64,000 bases of DNA from contig OY829326.1 in the NCBI GenBank assembly GCA_963691655.1, positions 25,036,878 to 25,100,877 on the forward strand, in the 5' to 3' direction. Below the pieces are notes generated by a model, which worked only from the letters and a program-made list of their open reading frames with translations, did not search any database and had not been told where the DNA came from. The translations under genes and the position numbers were made by a program. Below are positions 44,620-55,880 of the stretch, in pieces (position 1 is the first letter of the stretch; every line of letters begins with the position of its first letter). The stretch is from Toxonevra muliebris. Taxonomy: Eukaryota > Arthropoda > Insecta > Diptera > Pallopteridae.

Positions 44620-44968
44620 CAATGGTCGGCAAAATTAAAAATGAGATTGTGTTGGTGACCGAAGAATAATTGCCCTACACTGTAATAAAATAAACCTAAA
44701 AGCCGTCACATGACGAATAAGAAACTTAAAAACTTAAACAAAAGATATACTTTCAATGCATTTATTTATATTTATTTAAAATCATTAAGAATTTTTTAGG
44801 GGTAATTTTTTGTCATACATATAATTTTTCACTGTGCACATAAAAAAAAAATCAACACAACCATTGCTTATCTTGCTTCGTAGCTGTCTAAACAACGACT
44901 GATTGGAAGAGCTTAAGAATGCGTATGATGAGCGCGCTGCTCAAATGAGTAAAGTTTGCCGACCAGTG
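44620..44968. mobile_element. 349-bp hAT-like non-autonomous element
   Basis: The ends caatggtcggcaaa (44620 on) and tttgccgaccagtg (to 44968) are inverted repeats of the CAxTGGTCGGCAAA type seen in hAT elements, with atgag / ctcat continuing inward. Flanking octamers tcttaaag and ccttacat agree at 5 of 8. A related site without the insert exists, inverted, at about 46375-46412, and is continuous across the junction. Confidence 0.7.
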
Positions 44969-45850
44969 CCTTACATAGCGTCCCGACTAGCTATAATTCC
45001 TGTTAATGTTCCTGTTTTTTTTCTAAAAAGTCAAGTAAATTTGAAAATTTGAAATCTTTGTTACACTATGCGACCAATCTGATTTATTTTCTTTGACATG
45101 AGGCTTGATTTCGGATTCAAAAAGAGAAGGTGATGCTGAGCAATCCTGCATTCATAGTTTTTCTATGTCAGTAACTGTTTTTGATTTAAAGCTTTGTCGT
45201 AAAACATTTTGAAAAGTTTAAAAATTAATAAAAAATAAAAAAAGCTGTCGGATCCTTGTAAAATTAGACTTATGTGAAAAGTAATACGAAGCAATATTTT
45301 ATTATGCTAAACTTGTCCGCCATATTTGATTCGCAATTTTGAATTTTTAAAGTCTGACTGCAAATTTGTAACCAGCGCCCCTTAAAACACTGCGGACCAC
45401 TGCACTTTTCCATATGTCTGGCTGTGAGTGTGAGTACGATAAAATGAGTTTTTGGAGACAATTTAAAATGTAATTAATTCTTTAACCCATTATTGCTCAG
45501 AGCACCCCGACTCGGAAGATCTCTTTAATGCTGTGACTGCACGAATTTGGGGAATATATGCCAACTTCATCCGGGTTCCTCATAATTGATAATGGCCCGA
45601 ATTCCCACTGATAATCATTTGAAAACATTAGCCTCTGAATAGTTTTAGCATTATTGATCATTATTTTAACTTTGGGTAATGGAAAGTCAAGGAGTTATCG
45701 AAATTATGTGCTTGACGTTTAAAAAAATGCATTGGAATTCACATTGAATAATATTTATTTGAAAAAATTTAAATTGATTATTCTGTAAATTTTTTGTAAT
45801 TTTCGGCCATTTTTTTTTAGGTTAAGATTAAAAAAAAAAAAAACTCGGAA

Positions 45851-47559
45851 AGAACAATTCCTAAAGCTTCAAGGCACTTATCCACTCTTGTCCCTTGACT
45901 GATAGGGTCCATCAAATGCAACATCGTATCTAATTTATTTATCAGTTTCATAAAAATTATTTATGAATATTTTCTTCGAATGAAAGCCTCCTCCCGCCCC
46001 TCCGAAAAAAATCCTGCCTACGGCCCTTCAACTCATGTTAATGTCATACCAAAAAAAACAACATTTCATCAAAACACTACTGCTGCTATTTTGACGTTTG
46101 TGTATTTAAAATCAGCACAAGTTAAACTTAACAGAAGCGAAATAATTAATTTTATAAATATATATCGAGAATATGAGTGTTTATGAAACTATAAAATAGA
46201 AAATTATAAAAGAAACGAGTTGAAAAGAAATACGTGGGAGAAAATTAGAAACAAATTTAACGCATATTTGCTCTTTACTGTTCAAAGCATTTTGTAAAAT
46301 GAAATGCCTAAACATAATTTGCCTACTTCATATTTTGACAGCAATTAGCTGCTCTGACATGAACATGAACATTGCTATGAATTATAGCTAGTCGAGACGT
46401 TATGTTAAAGACCAATTCGTATCGCTTCAAAAATAATTTCGTCGCCCAAGATCCAAGAGTTTAGGTCATTCAACAGAAATTCATGTGAATAGCTTCGTTT
46501 TATAAAAAACAGTATTCGAATTGAACCATTAAATAAAATAATACAAATAGAAATGTAAAAAGACAAAAAAAAAAACCTTAACAGAAATTGACGTAAATTT
46601 CTTTACGTACTTTATATTACTGTGTAAATACGTTTACAGAAGGTTATAGAATAAACTAAAAATATCTACAATGCCAAGCCGTAAGAAAAAAAAAACAGAA
46701 AAAGTAAGAGAGACAAAAAACAACAAAAATTTATTGTATATGAATATTCATGACTGTGAAAATAGCAAATAATGCAAAACGGAAATGAAAATCTACTATA
46801 ATTTGTTACACAAATAAAGTTCACCTCCGAATGGGGTCATTTTCATATTTGCGCGCAACTATGGTAAATAATATATGTACATAAGTATATTTATATGCAG
46901 CTAACTGTGTATACAGTATGTATGTCTGTATATATATATGTGTTCATAGGTAAATAATATATTCATTGTTGTCACAACTTAAAGTCATCGCCAAATTAAT
47001 TATATTGAATAAATATGAGCGAAAAATAACAAATTATTTTTGTTTTTTTTTTTTCTTTATTGTTGTTCTTGTTATTATTTGCTTTTTATTTATTTTGTTA
47101 ATTGTGTGTGCTAAAATTTGACACCTTTAGTATAGTAGTGGCACGTGGTAGTGCTATAATTTTATATTATTTATTTGTTTCTTTCAACAATATAAACAAG
47201 AATACTAAAGTGTGTTTTCAACCTATACGGAAGGAGAAGAGATGAAGGTGCATAAGTTCAAACTCTTTTCAAGGACTCAACTGCTATTTACACTTCATGT
47301 AATAATTTTATTTCTCATTGTCACTTATGTTGGTTTCTTTTCTCATTCCATTTTTCTTCAAGCTGAGTTTGTGATAATTAACAAAAAAAATATTGACAAT
47401 TGCACAGTAATTCCAAATAAATGTCACCCCTTTGTTAGAATGAAAAGCTTTGTAACATTTTTTCAACAAAGCTTTAAACTTTATTTTAGTTTAAATGCAC
47501 TAAGCGTTAATTTTTTGATTTCTAGCTTGTTATTTTTACTTGGAAATCTTATTATTTCA
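45851..47559. other. No gene; one repeat fragment
   Basis: 46330-46420 contains an inverted, insert-free relative of the DNA flanking the hAT-like element (aattatagctagtcgagacg against cgtcccgactagctataatt). Otherwise AT-rich with no supported gene. Confidence 0.5.
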
Positions 47560-47990
47560 CAAATAAGGATTAACATTTTATTATTACCACATTTATATCA
47601 ACTCGCTTTCAATGGTGTCTGCCGGTTGGAATTTTGCAATCGATTTTAAACTAACTTCCCGATGAGCTAGAGACTTGAAACTTTAAACATAGTTCAGAAC
47701 TGGATGACAATGTAATATGAAATACTTAAAATATATATAAATATAATATGTAATACAAAATATTAGCATCGGAAATTTTTCAATTTTATTCATAGATCAT
47801 CATCGTTGTAAAAATTATTGCTTTATCGGGAGTAGAATATATGTGTACAATGTGCATACACACTTGCATAGACAAATGAGAGAGAGTTTACATATATATA
47901 AGCAGAAAACGAAAAATAAAAATAACGAACTGTCTCTTTCATTTTGTTCTGCTTATTCAAAGGAACGAAACACAATTGCGTCGGACGACG
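47560..47990 (+). repeat. Dispersed repeat, uninterrupted copy
   Basis: Inverted relative of 25290-25379 plus 26353-26675 (tatcaactcgctttcaatgg, aactaacttcccgatgagct, cgggagtagaatat, aatgagagagag). It lacks the hAT insert and so serves as the empty-site reference. The 145-codon frame at 47212-47649 runs into it and has no domain. Confidence 0.75.
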
Positions 47991-48719
47991 GTAAAGCGGT
48001 CGACGGTTACATGAATAGCTGCCGTTGACATTTACAGCCAACAGCTACACACACCCGGAAGCTGTAAAGCTGTTAATACTCGTAAACAAACACTAGCAAA
48101 AGTGATCAGAAGAGTTTATATGCGAAAAACAGTTTTACAGCTTCATTGTGCGCGCAACCTAAGGTGAAATTATCTCATTTGCTTTGTTTTTTCATAAAAA
48201 GAAGTTCAGAAGAAATTCGCTTCAAATGACATGTGCAAGAAAGCTTTTGCACATATACATTTTCGTAGCTACTATTTCAGTAGTCTTGTTTTATGTTATA
48301 TTATTAGATTTCCCATTACCTATGCTGGCAACAACTTGCAGTCTGTGTTTTTATGAGGGATTTTATTTATTTAGCTACGAATGGAAATTGCGGGTGTGAA
48401 TATTTTATTCTGCATTGAAGAAAATTGGATTTCCTCACATGAAATAAAAGAAATGAAATGTACACCAAAAATGCACCTGTTCTTTACAGTTGTATTGAGT
48501 ATTACATATAATTATTCATACACATATGCACGCATTTGTTGACAAATGCAAAATACAAACAGTTTGAGAAACTTGAGTATTTATTGAATACCCATTTATG
48601 AGAAAAGATATAATTTGAACTCTGTTATATTTAATAATAGGGTTATTCACGATCTGGAGAAAATGGTCTTGCACGAGTTCAATAAGTATTGTTTAGACCA
48701 TTGGTTTTGATTAAATGTG
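47991..48719. other. No gene recognised
   Basis: AT-rich; the 71-codon frame at 48184-48399 is hydrophobic but has no start context or homology that I can recognise. Confidence 0.45.
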
Positions 48720-48960
48720 TCAACAACTTCAAATCCCAATTGACTCCAAGTGACTCCAATTGACCTCAAAACCTCAATTGACTTCAGGTGACTCCAATTG
48801 AGTGCAAATCGCAATTGACTCCAAGTGATTCCAAAAGACTTCAAAAACCCAATTGACTCCAAGTGACTGCATGTGACTTCAAGTGACTCCAAGAGATTTC
48901 AAGTGACTCCAAGTGACTTCAAGTGACTTCAAAGTCATGTTTTTGAGGTCATAAGATTGC
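48720..48960. repeat. Minisatellite, about 10-bp unit
   Basis: About 240 bp of caagtgactc-like units with variants caattgactc and caagtgactt. The most regular part is 48855-48940. The minus-strand frame over it is a by-product. Confidence 0.75.
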
Positions 48961-49220
48961 ATTCCTTTGGCTCCGAAAAAGACTTCTAACTGCATTTTTT
49001 TATTCTGGAATCAAATATATCATTCAATAGCTGTAATCATGAATTGTCGGTTATTAACCATGACTTCCAGGTATTGCAATTAAATTTAATGCATTCTTTT
49101 ATAGCTCAGGTTTGTCAAGTTCTCATCAAGATTTCTGCTTAAAATCGATTGCAAAATGTCACACACACAAGACTAAAAAGCAAAAAATAATTATTTTAAT
49201 TTAAAAAAAATTTTAATTTA
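48961..49220. other. No gene recognised
   Basis: AT-rich. A fragment at 49139-49157 (taaaatcgattgcaaaat) matches part of the 26.5/47.6-kb dispersed repeat. Confidence 0.45.
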
Positions 49221-49541
49221 CCATGTTTTTAAAACGGACTGAAGAGTATAAAATAATTTATCAAAGCCCCATACTGATTTATAACCTCATATAGATTCCT
49301 AATCCCATACAGATTGTGCTGAAAATTTGTAACTGTGGAATGAAAATAATTGGAATTAAAACGAAAAACGTGGGACGCATATAGATTGAGATAAAATTGC
49401 TAGCGGCTTAATTTCCTATTGCTTGCGAACCACGTTTTTTGTTTTAAATCGTACAAGTATTTTCATACCTACTAAAATTCACAGTTGCAAATTTGCAAAA
49501 CAATTTTTATTTTATACCGTCCGTCCGTTTTAAAAACGTGG
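49221..49541. mobile_element. 321-bp MITE, TA duplication
   Basis: The ends ccatgtttttaaaacggact (from 49221) and the inverted copy agtccg-type block ending at 49541 (ccgttttaaaaacgtgg) pair over about 38 bp with a few mismatches, and TA flanks both sides (49219-49220, 49542-49543). Inner blocks (aatttgtaactgtgga against cacagttgcaaatt) extend the symmetry. Non-coding, of Tc1/mariner-type target. Confidence 0.7.
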
Positions 49542-50202
49542 TATATTAAAATATTTTTTTTATTTAATCTATTTTTTATATTACTTTATTACTGTATGTT
49601 ACTTTATGAGAATTCAAAACATTTTTAAATCCAGCAATTACTTAATCAGTTAATGTATTTTCAAATTTATTAATGCAACAGTGCGTATGAGTGACATTAT
49701 TTCTTAAAGTATCCATACAAATAAATTATTGAACTTTTCATATTTATTTTTCCATTTTGATTAAAATACCCTGATATTTACAGATTTTTTACATTGAGAT
49801 TATATTTTTCTTGCTATTGCTATTAGTCAAATTATTATATGAATATTATAAATACTTTTAAACTCAATAAGAAACTGTTGAGTTAACTGAATTTTTTTAC
49901 AACCAAAGCAATGCATGTAAATATGGGGAACAGAAAACATTTTATTATACAAAACCTTCTTTAGAAGAAGTCACATCCTTTGTATACTTAGGATATACTA
50001 CTACCGCAACGTATGGCCCTTGTGATGACATTAGAAACCGACCAGAAACGGTGCAACAAGCATTTGGTAGTCTAAACCCAGTACGGAAATAATTGCTTCT
50101 CTGTCGTTGCACAGAAATCGAAATTTTAAACATACATTGCAATTATTTGTGAGCCGCTCTCTTTTAAGAATACTGCGTATCATTTAACAAGCGCAACAAG
50201 TA

Positions 50203-50421
50203 GCTGTATATATGACGCACTCAGAGGAAAAGTGAAACCTAAAACTTACTAGAGAAAAGAGTTGTTGCTATTACTGGCCGACTACAGCGATATAGCTGCA
50301 TAATACGCACGAAGAGTTGTAACTTACGCACACGTACAAAATCAAATATGAAATTTTCTATTTTACATTTCCTCTAGTAAATTTTATGCTTCACTTTTCC
50401 TCTGAGCGCGTCATATATAGC
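50203..50421. mobile_element. 219-bp MITE, about 52-bp ends, TA duplication
   Basis: Left arm 50203-50258 (gctgtatatatgacgcac, tcagaggaaaagtgaa) pairs with right arm 50371-50421 (ttcacttttcctctga, gcgcgtcatatatagc) with few mismatches. TA lies at 50201-50202 and 50422-50423. Non-coding. Confidence 0.8.
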
Positions 50422-50423
50422 TA

Positions 50424-51504
50424 TAATTCCTTTTCCAAATTTAAATTTGAATAATTTGAACCTTAAAGCGTGTACGATTAAGTCTTGAAGATGATATTGT
50501 TTAAATGTTACCCTCCAATATTTATATAGACAATATCTAGGACTAAGCATGAGAAAACTATGTACACCCTAAACAACCTGCGTTTAATCTAAAACATATG
50601 CAAATAACTAAAGGCTGTATGTAAGTATAATGGAATTGTTTTACTATTTTCTCGAACGAAAAAAAAATAATTTTGAAACGTTTCAATCATATCAAAATTT
50701 GATTATCAGTAATTTTCATTTGTGTATATGTACATATTTAAATTATATTGAAGCCTGAAAAAACGCCCATTCTCCCTTGCATACCCCTCTTTATTCACTT
50801 CACTTTATACTTTACCATTAAATTTAATTAGTTAATTTAATAACATATCCCAAACAATCAAACTAATTTCCACAGAAAAACAAAAATTCTAAAAATACTT
50901 GCAGACAGTTTATTGAACTTCATTTTATATAGTAAATACAACAAAAAGTAGATTACAATTCAGATTGTATCTCATTGATTTTTAATAAAATGCCACTCAA
51001 CCTTTGGTCTTTTTGATATTTCTTTGAATTTCAAACACACATGCGCAAACACTCACACAAATATGTGCATGCATTTATTTCATTGAAATTGTATGGCAAA
51101 TTTATTGCTTTAACTACATTCTATAAATTCTTCAGAAAAAGAAAATTTTTGTAACTGTATAGCTAACAATTACAATAAATTTATCGCAAAATATGCAAAG
51201 AAAAGTTGTGGATATAGCTATACATATGTATTATATATGTGTGTAAATAGCAGTGGAATAAAATACCACAAAAGCAACAAAAAATTGCTGCAGAAACAAA
51301 ATTTACGTTAAGCTAATATAATAAAATGTCAAGGTTTGTATCATTAAATTGTTACAAATAACAATGCAAATGCAGATATTTACAATTTTTATTTATTTAA
51401 AGTTAGTGCGCATGTACTATTTATGTATGAGTATACTCAGACTTGTAATATTCGTTTGGGGAAGTTACATTTTTTCAGTTGTACGTACATAACTTGTATT
51501 TTAT
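50424..51504. other. No gene recognised
   Basis: AT-rich, no supported feature. Confidence 0.5.
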
Positions 51505-51745
51505 AACAAATATTTTTTTTAGTTATCAAATAACTGTTATAAGTAACTTATATTTTTTAAGTTACCCATAACTTTTATTACATTACAGATAGTTTTTAAG
51601 TTATCTGATAACAGTTAAAAGCAGCATATATTTTTTAGATTGCCCATAACTTTTATTTCATAACATATGTATATATTTTTTAATCACCCAATAACTGTTA
51701 TATGCAACTTAAATTTTGTTAAGTTTTTCATAACTTTTCATTACG
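51505..51745. repeat. Tandem repeat, three units of about 80-90 bp
   Basis: Three diverged units each carry ataactgttat(a)-like, tatattttttaagtt-like and cccataacttttatt-like blocks in the same order (starts at about 51525, 51608 and 51690). Confidence 0.65.
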
Positions 51746-52242
51746 ATGTTTACTTCGCGATGTTAAATATATTTTTGACTTAGCAAATACTTTTAAAGAT
51801 ACATTTGTTCACTGTGTATCAGAAGCAGTCCAGAAAGTGAAGTAAAAATCAATAGATCCTGGCAAACTTGGAACGGCTGTAAGATAATCCGAAGTTGTTG
51901 GCCTATTCTAAATAAAAATAGAAATTCTCTTATCTGAACAGAGACAAGCCCAAATTCTTAATAGAGTACTTAGAGGCTTTTGTGCTAATGGCCTTGAGAA
52001 TTGGAGCCGCAGCACCAAAATGAAGAAAGATTCGTCAATTTTGTTTCTCAAGAGACAGACTGTTTGAAGAGCCAGAGAGCCTGGCAGAATTTCCGCCAAC
52101 AGATCCTATAATATTCATCGAGAGCAACAAGTGGTTTTAGGTTGAATAGATATTTGAGATAATTTTTATATATTAGTTATTTTTATTATATTTATTATTT
52201 TCAAAATATACAAACTACTCGATATATTTTAACTGAAAAATT
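51746..52242. other. No gene recognised
   Basis: No supported feature; the minus-strand frame at 51908-52099 has no domain I recognise. Confidence 0.45.
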
Positions 52243-52361
52243 ACACAAGCTGTCATATACTGTCGTAAAATCATAATGTAAAATAGTTTTGTATGAAAAA
52301 TGAGAGAATTTTTGACAAATGAGAGGACACGACACTGAATAAGGCAGCTTGTGAATTGTCC
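52243..52361. mobile_element. MITE, second member of the 3461-3598 family
   Basis: The ends acacaagctgtcatatactg and cagcttgtgaattgtcc are inverted repeats. Read in reverse complement it shares gccttatt, gtcgt, cctctcatttgt and aaattctct with 3461-3540, and its other half shares cacaagctg and atactgtcgta with that copy. Confidence 0.65.
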
Positions 52362-52714
52362 AATTATATATTTGAGATTATTGCCCTTATTAGTAGAAAT
52401 TTCATTTAGTAAATTAAGTTATTAATTAGTAAATTAATTAGTTCGTGAATTTTATTTTTTTTTTCTTATGCTCGATTACTTTATGTGTGAATAACCTTAT
52501 TCAATTATATAAACTTAAACTATTGCTTTAATTGAAGGAAATGTGCCTGAAAGAGCATAGATTACACTGTATATCAAAATTAGACCGCAAAATAGTATTT
52601 GAGTTGTGGCATAGTTTTTCTCGAGCGTTTTGACTGCTGATCACAAGTCTGTAAAAATTTTCTTCGGGTCACGTCAGGTTTTTCGTAAATTTTGTTTTTT
52701 TTTTTTTTTAATTT
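52362..52714. other. No gene recognised
   Basis: AT-rich with poly-T runs. Confidence 0.5.
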
Positions 52715-52985
52715 GACAAAGTAGTACTGTGAACCGACCGATTTTGTTGAAATTTTGTAAAACAACTTAGCAAAGAAACCTATTTTTGGCCTCTATTTTG
52801 ATCTAAAAAATATTTCTAAGGATGCTCCGGATGCTGCAATAGTTTATAAAAATTTTAAGAAATTTAGAAATGGAGCAGGGGGAAATAAATAAAATAATGT
52901 CAATCATGTTGTATTTATTGCCTCTTCTCAAAAAACACTATGAGGATGGGTGTTGCAAAGTCGATCCACTCTAATGTTTATACTA
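52715..52985. repeat. Dispersed repeat, copy B
   Basis: Direct-orientation relative of 21140-21450 (ccgattttgttgaaattttg, tatttttggcct, atgaggatgggtgttgcaaa, gtcgatccactc). Non-coding. Confidence 0.65.
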
Positions 52986-53314
52986 TAAAATTCAGTATAA
53001 TAAGCATAGAAATGGTAGCAATAAAAACTATGCCAACATTATTTACACAAGCATAAATTTTCCGCATCCACTAGTTTATCTCTTTATGTATCGGTACTCG
53101 ATTCAGGAATGTTGGTATAATTTAATGTATGCTACTGCATTTGTATGAATTTCTAACACGTAACTGTATTATTGGTAGTCTACGGTGGAAAAAACATAGA
53201 AAGAAAGAAAACAAAAGGAGCTTCTTTATAAATAATTGCTGGTGATAGTTGCTACTGATATTGTTGTTATGTTGCCATTGCTGTCAGTAGTATTATTTTA
53301 AGTAAACGAAACTT

Positions 53315-53331
53315 CCCCCCCCCCCCCCCCC
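53315..53331. repeat. Poly-C tract (C17)
   Basis: Seventeen consecutive C on the plus strand in otherwise AT-rich DNA, the same apparent length as the C-run at 44289-44305. Confidence 0.8.
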
Positions 53332-53589
53332 TTACTATTACTAACCATTAGTATCATTATATTCCTATATGTATACATTAGAGCACTAATAAAATATATG
53401 GAGATTGCAAAGTGGTTTTTTTCTTTGCTCTCCGCACATTTTTAGAAAGCTTAAGACAAAAAATACGATCTGGCGGAAAAAATGTCCAGCGGAAAAAAAC
53501 CAATCGGTTTTTATTTAAAAAATAGAAAAACAAGCTTGATTGGCGTAGCAAAATATATATCATTTATGATATTACATGCATTAATACTG
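53332..53589. other. No gene recognised
   Basis: AT-rich, no supported feature. Confidence 0.45.
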
Positions 53590-54570
53590 GGATGTTTTCC
53601 AGATGACTACACATGGAAGAAAGATTCAAAGTGATGAGGTTGAGTTCATTATGAATAACTAGGACGTATGTGAGGATGATTTTGAAACTGGGAAAGATAA
53701 AGATGATGCCTGTACCAATAGCGAACTACACAATATGACCCCAGATAGGGCTAACCAACAAGAAAAAGATGAGACTGATAATAACAGTGATATCAAAGCA
53801 ATTTCAATAGATACTAATTTACTAAACCGACAATAGTTAGCTGAAAAGCTTAAGGCTATCAAAAATTCATTTGGAAGAAGAGAAACTTCGAACCTATGCA
53901 CCCCATGTGCAATTTTTAACTTATTTTTCCAACCGGATATCATTAACTCAATTCTATCAGAAAGTAAATTATTTGCTCGTTAGTGTGATACATCGAACAC
54001 ATTTTGTTTATCCGCTGCTGAGTTGCGGAAATACATTGGAGTTGGCGTGCTTATGTCCGTTGCCCAAATTCTAAATACAAGAAGGTATTGGAGTCAAACT
54101 GTATGTAATGAAACTTGCGGGAATCCCTCAATATTTATATTTCAACGACAATCCTAAGCAGAATCTTCCAGCCAAACCTAATAAACTTTTTGGATGAAGA
54201 AGGTTCCTTAAATATGCAAATGTGATACTACACTTTGTTTTAACAAAATCAGGAGCTATATTTCAGTTTCATGTGTTATAAGCCAATTAATACTTAATTT
54301 TTCAGCTGTGAATAATAAATTGTTATAAGTGAATACCTTTAGGTTTTCTTCATATTTTTACTACATTGAACAGTGCAATATTCAAAAATTAAATGAATTT
54401 AAAAAGCTAAAAAATTAAAATCATATATGATATCTATAGAAATTTCTCGATAGCTAGCAAACAGGTAAATTATTTCCAAAATTCTTATCATTTTCGTGAT
54501 CAGGGCTATAAAATACATACAAAAATATTTTTTTTTTCTTAAAAAGAAAAAATCATGCATTAAAGGGTTA
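53590..54570 (+). pseudogene. piggyBac-like transposase N-terminal relic
   Basis: The plus strand encodes, with stops, an acidic N-terminal region. HNMTPDRANQQEKDETDNNS at about 53731-53790 is followed by FFQPDIINSILSESKLFA at about 53925-53980. It ends with TFCLSAAELRKYIGVGVLMS, then AQILNTRRYWS, at about 54000-54096. That last stretch matches the piggyBac-family pattern in which an Asn/Ile-rich helix leads to (E)x-KxxIGxxxxMGxxxxPxxxxYW at the start of the catalytic domain. The DDD catalytic residues are missing. About 470 bp later, 54563-54569 reads gggttaa, as expected of a piggyBac 3' end at a TTAA site. The 5' terminus was not found. The relic is dead, internally deleted and diverged. 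Confidence 0.65.
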
Positions 54571-55454
54571 AGTAATAACAAGTAAAAATTTACGAAAATT
54601 GTACTGTCAAAATTTTTTCAAACGGCTTCGTATAATTTTTAATGGATGGTAAACATGTTTGTTATACATCATAAAATAAAGCGTTAAGCACAATTTAATC
54701 TAAAAAAATATACGTAAATTAATATTTTTTTAAAGGCAAGACAGGTCTTTAAAGTCAGAAAAAAAAATCAATTTTTAAAATTTTTCCTTAATTTTCGTTG
54801 ATATTTATGCTTTTATAAATAAAAAGAAAATAATTATAATTTGTTTAATATTATTTGCACATTATATATACAAATTTTCTATACCAATTAGCACCTGCTA
54901 ATGATTTAAAAAAAAACAAAAAATTCTAATGATTTCAGAAAAGAAAACCTGCGCGAAAAATGTTGCACTTCTGCATGGCAATAATAAACTCAGAGCTATA
55001 CCAAAAGAGCGAAGATCAACCACAGGAACTGGGAAAGAAAAAAAGTAATGGAATAGACACTTAATGAGACCATTCAACTTTGACCCGCAAATGCTATAGC
55101 TTTAATTAAAAATGAGAAAAATCTACTATTTCTGAAATCAATGATGACCAACAAAAGCGCTTCATTTGGTCTTCGAGCTAAAGTCTTTGCAAGTAAAATT
55201 TTGTGTCGTGTGCCGTGAAGATTTCGAAAATGCAGACGCTGAGAGGCCACAGTAAATGGCAACCAACAAATAAATAGTCAGAAGTGACAACGTCGATGAG
55301 TCAAGATATGATATTGTTAAAGTTGGTCCTTCAACTTGTGCTGGACATAGTTCTTGAAGTTATCAACGCATAGCCCACACTGGCACTTCAGTTTTCATTT
55401 CACATGACATTTTAAAGCGAATCAGTCTTGTTGCGTTAACCATACGGTTGTAAA
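54571..55454. other. No gene recognised
   Basis: AT-rich until about 54940. From 54950 to 55454 base composition is more balanced and could be part of the transposase relic downstream, but no motif is readable. Confidence 0.45.
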
Positions 55455-55880
55455 TGACATCCGCGCAACCGGCCAACTACACGGAAGCAATTATTCAATT
55501 ATTAAGAAGGCTGGAGGCGAAGCATCCGAAGTTTCGACGTCCTGCCCACACCCGACAGATCTCCGCTAACTGTTGGAAAAGTGATTGCAACGTCTTTAGA
55601 AGAAAACTGGATTCCTCTTATATTAACGGCTCTGCATTGGGACTCAAAATTGAACGAATCAACACCTTACAGTAGAACGTCTTGCCGTTGTAGTTGAAAA
55701 TCAGCATGCCATCAATTTACTTTGGGTACCAACATATGAACTAGGTACAAATAAAGCAAATGAGATATTATTACTTTCCTAATGATGGTCCTTCTAAACA
55801 AATAGTGCGGGTTTGACACTAACCACTAACACGGGGTGTTTGCCCGCTGCCTGCATAGCTCTTCAGGTAAGCCCTAATCG
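55455..55880 (+). pseudogene. Transposase-like relic of an unassigned insect family
   Basis: Translated in pieces, the plus strand gives SLEENWIPLILTALHWDSKL, then ERLAVVVENQHAINLLWVPT and YELGTNKANE, and after a shift TNTGCLPAACIALQ. These fit a conserved order I associate with an uncharacterised transposon protein family in insects. Intact members read HWDGKLL, then (D)RL-x-V-x-V, then LL-x-VPKL-x-x-GTG, then FDTTASNTG-x-x-x-GAC. Each conserved D/H/T-rich box looks like part of an RNase H-like catalytic fold, but I cannot name the superfamily. Stops and frameshifts are present and both ends are missing. No terminal repeats were found. Confidence 0.45.

Larger units (their letters stand above)
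43725..45850. mobile_element. Long inverted-repeat DNA element, about 2.1 kb
   Basis: 43725-44155 is the imperfect inverted counterpart of 45010-45112 plus 45497-45845. Paired blocks include ggaacccggatgagg with catccgggttcc, attattcaatgtg with cacattgaataat, and cgcatagtgtaac with gttacactatgcg. The right arm is interrupted by about 385 bp (45113-45496) absent from the left arm. Arms of roughly 400 bp suggest a foldback-like or long-TIR non-autonomous element. Outer ends are unclear; the left one may be cut by the R4/TAA junction. The centre holds a hAT-like insert (44620-44968) in what appears to be another repeat. Confidence 0.65.

Noticed and set aside
47212..47649. 145-codon hydrophobic frame as a membrane protein
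   Set aside because: Composition mirrors AT-rich DNA and its 3' third lies in a dispersed repeat.
49221..50421. A single composite transposon spanning both MITEs
   Set aside because: Each has its own TA flanks and unrelated ends.
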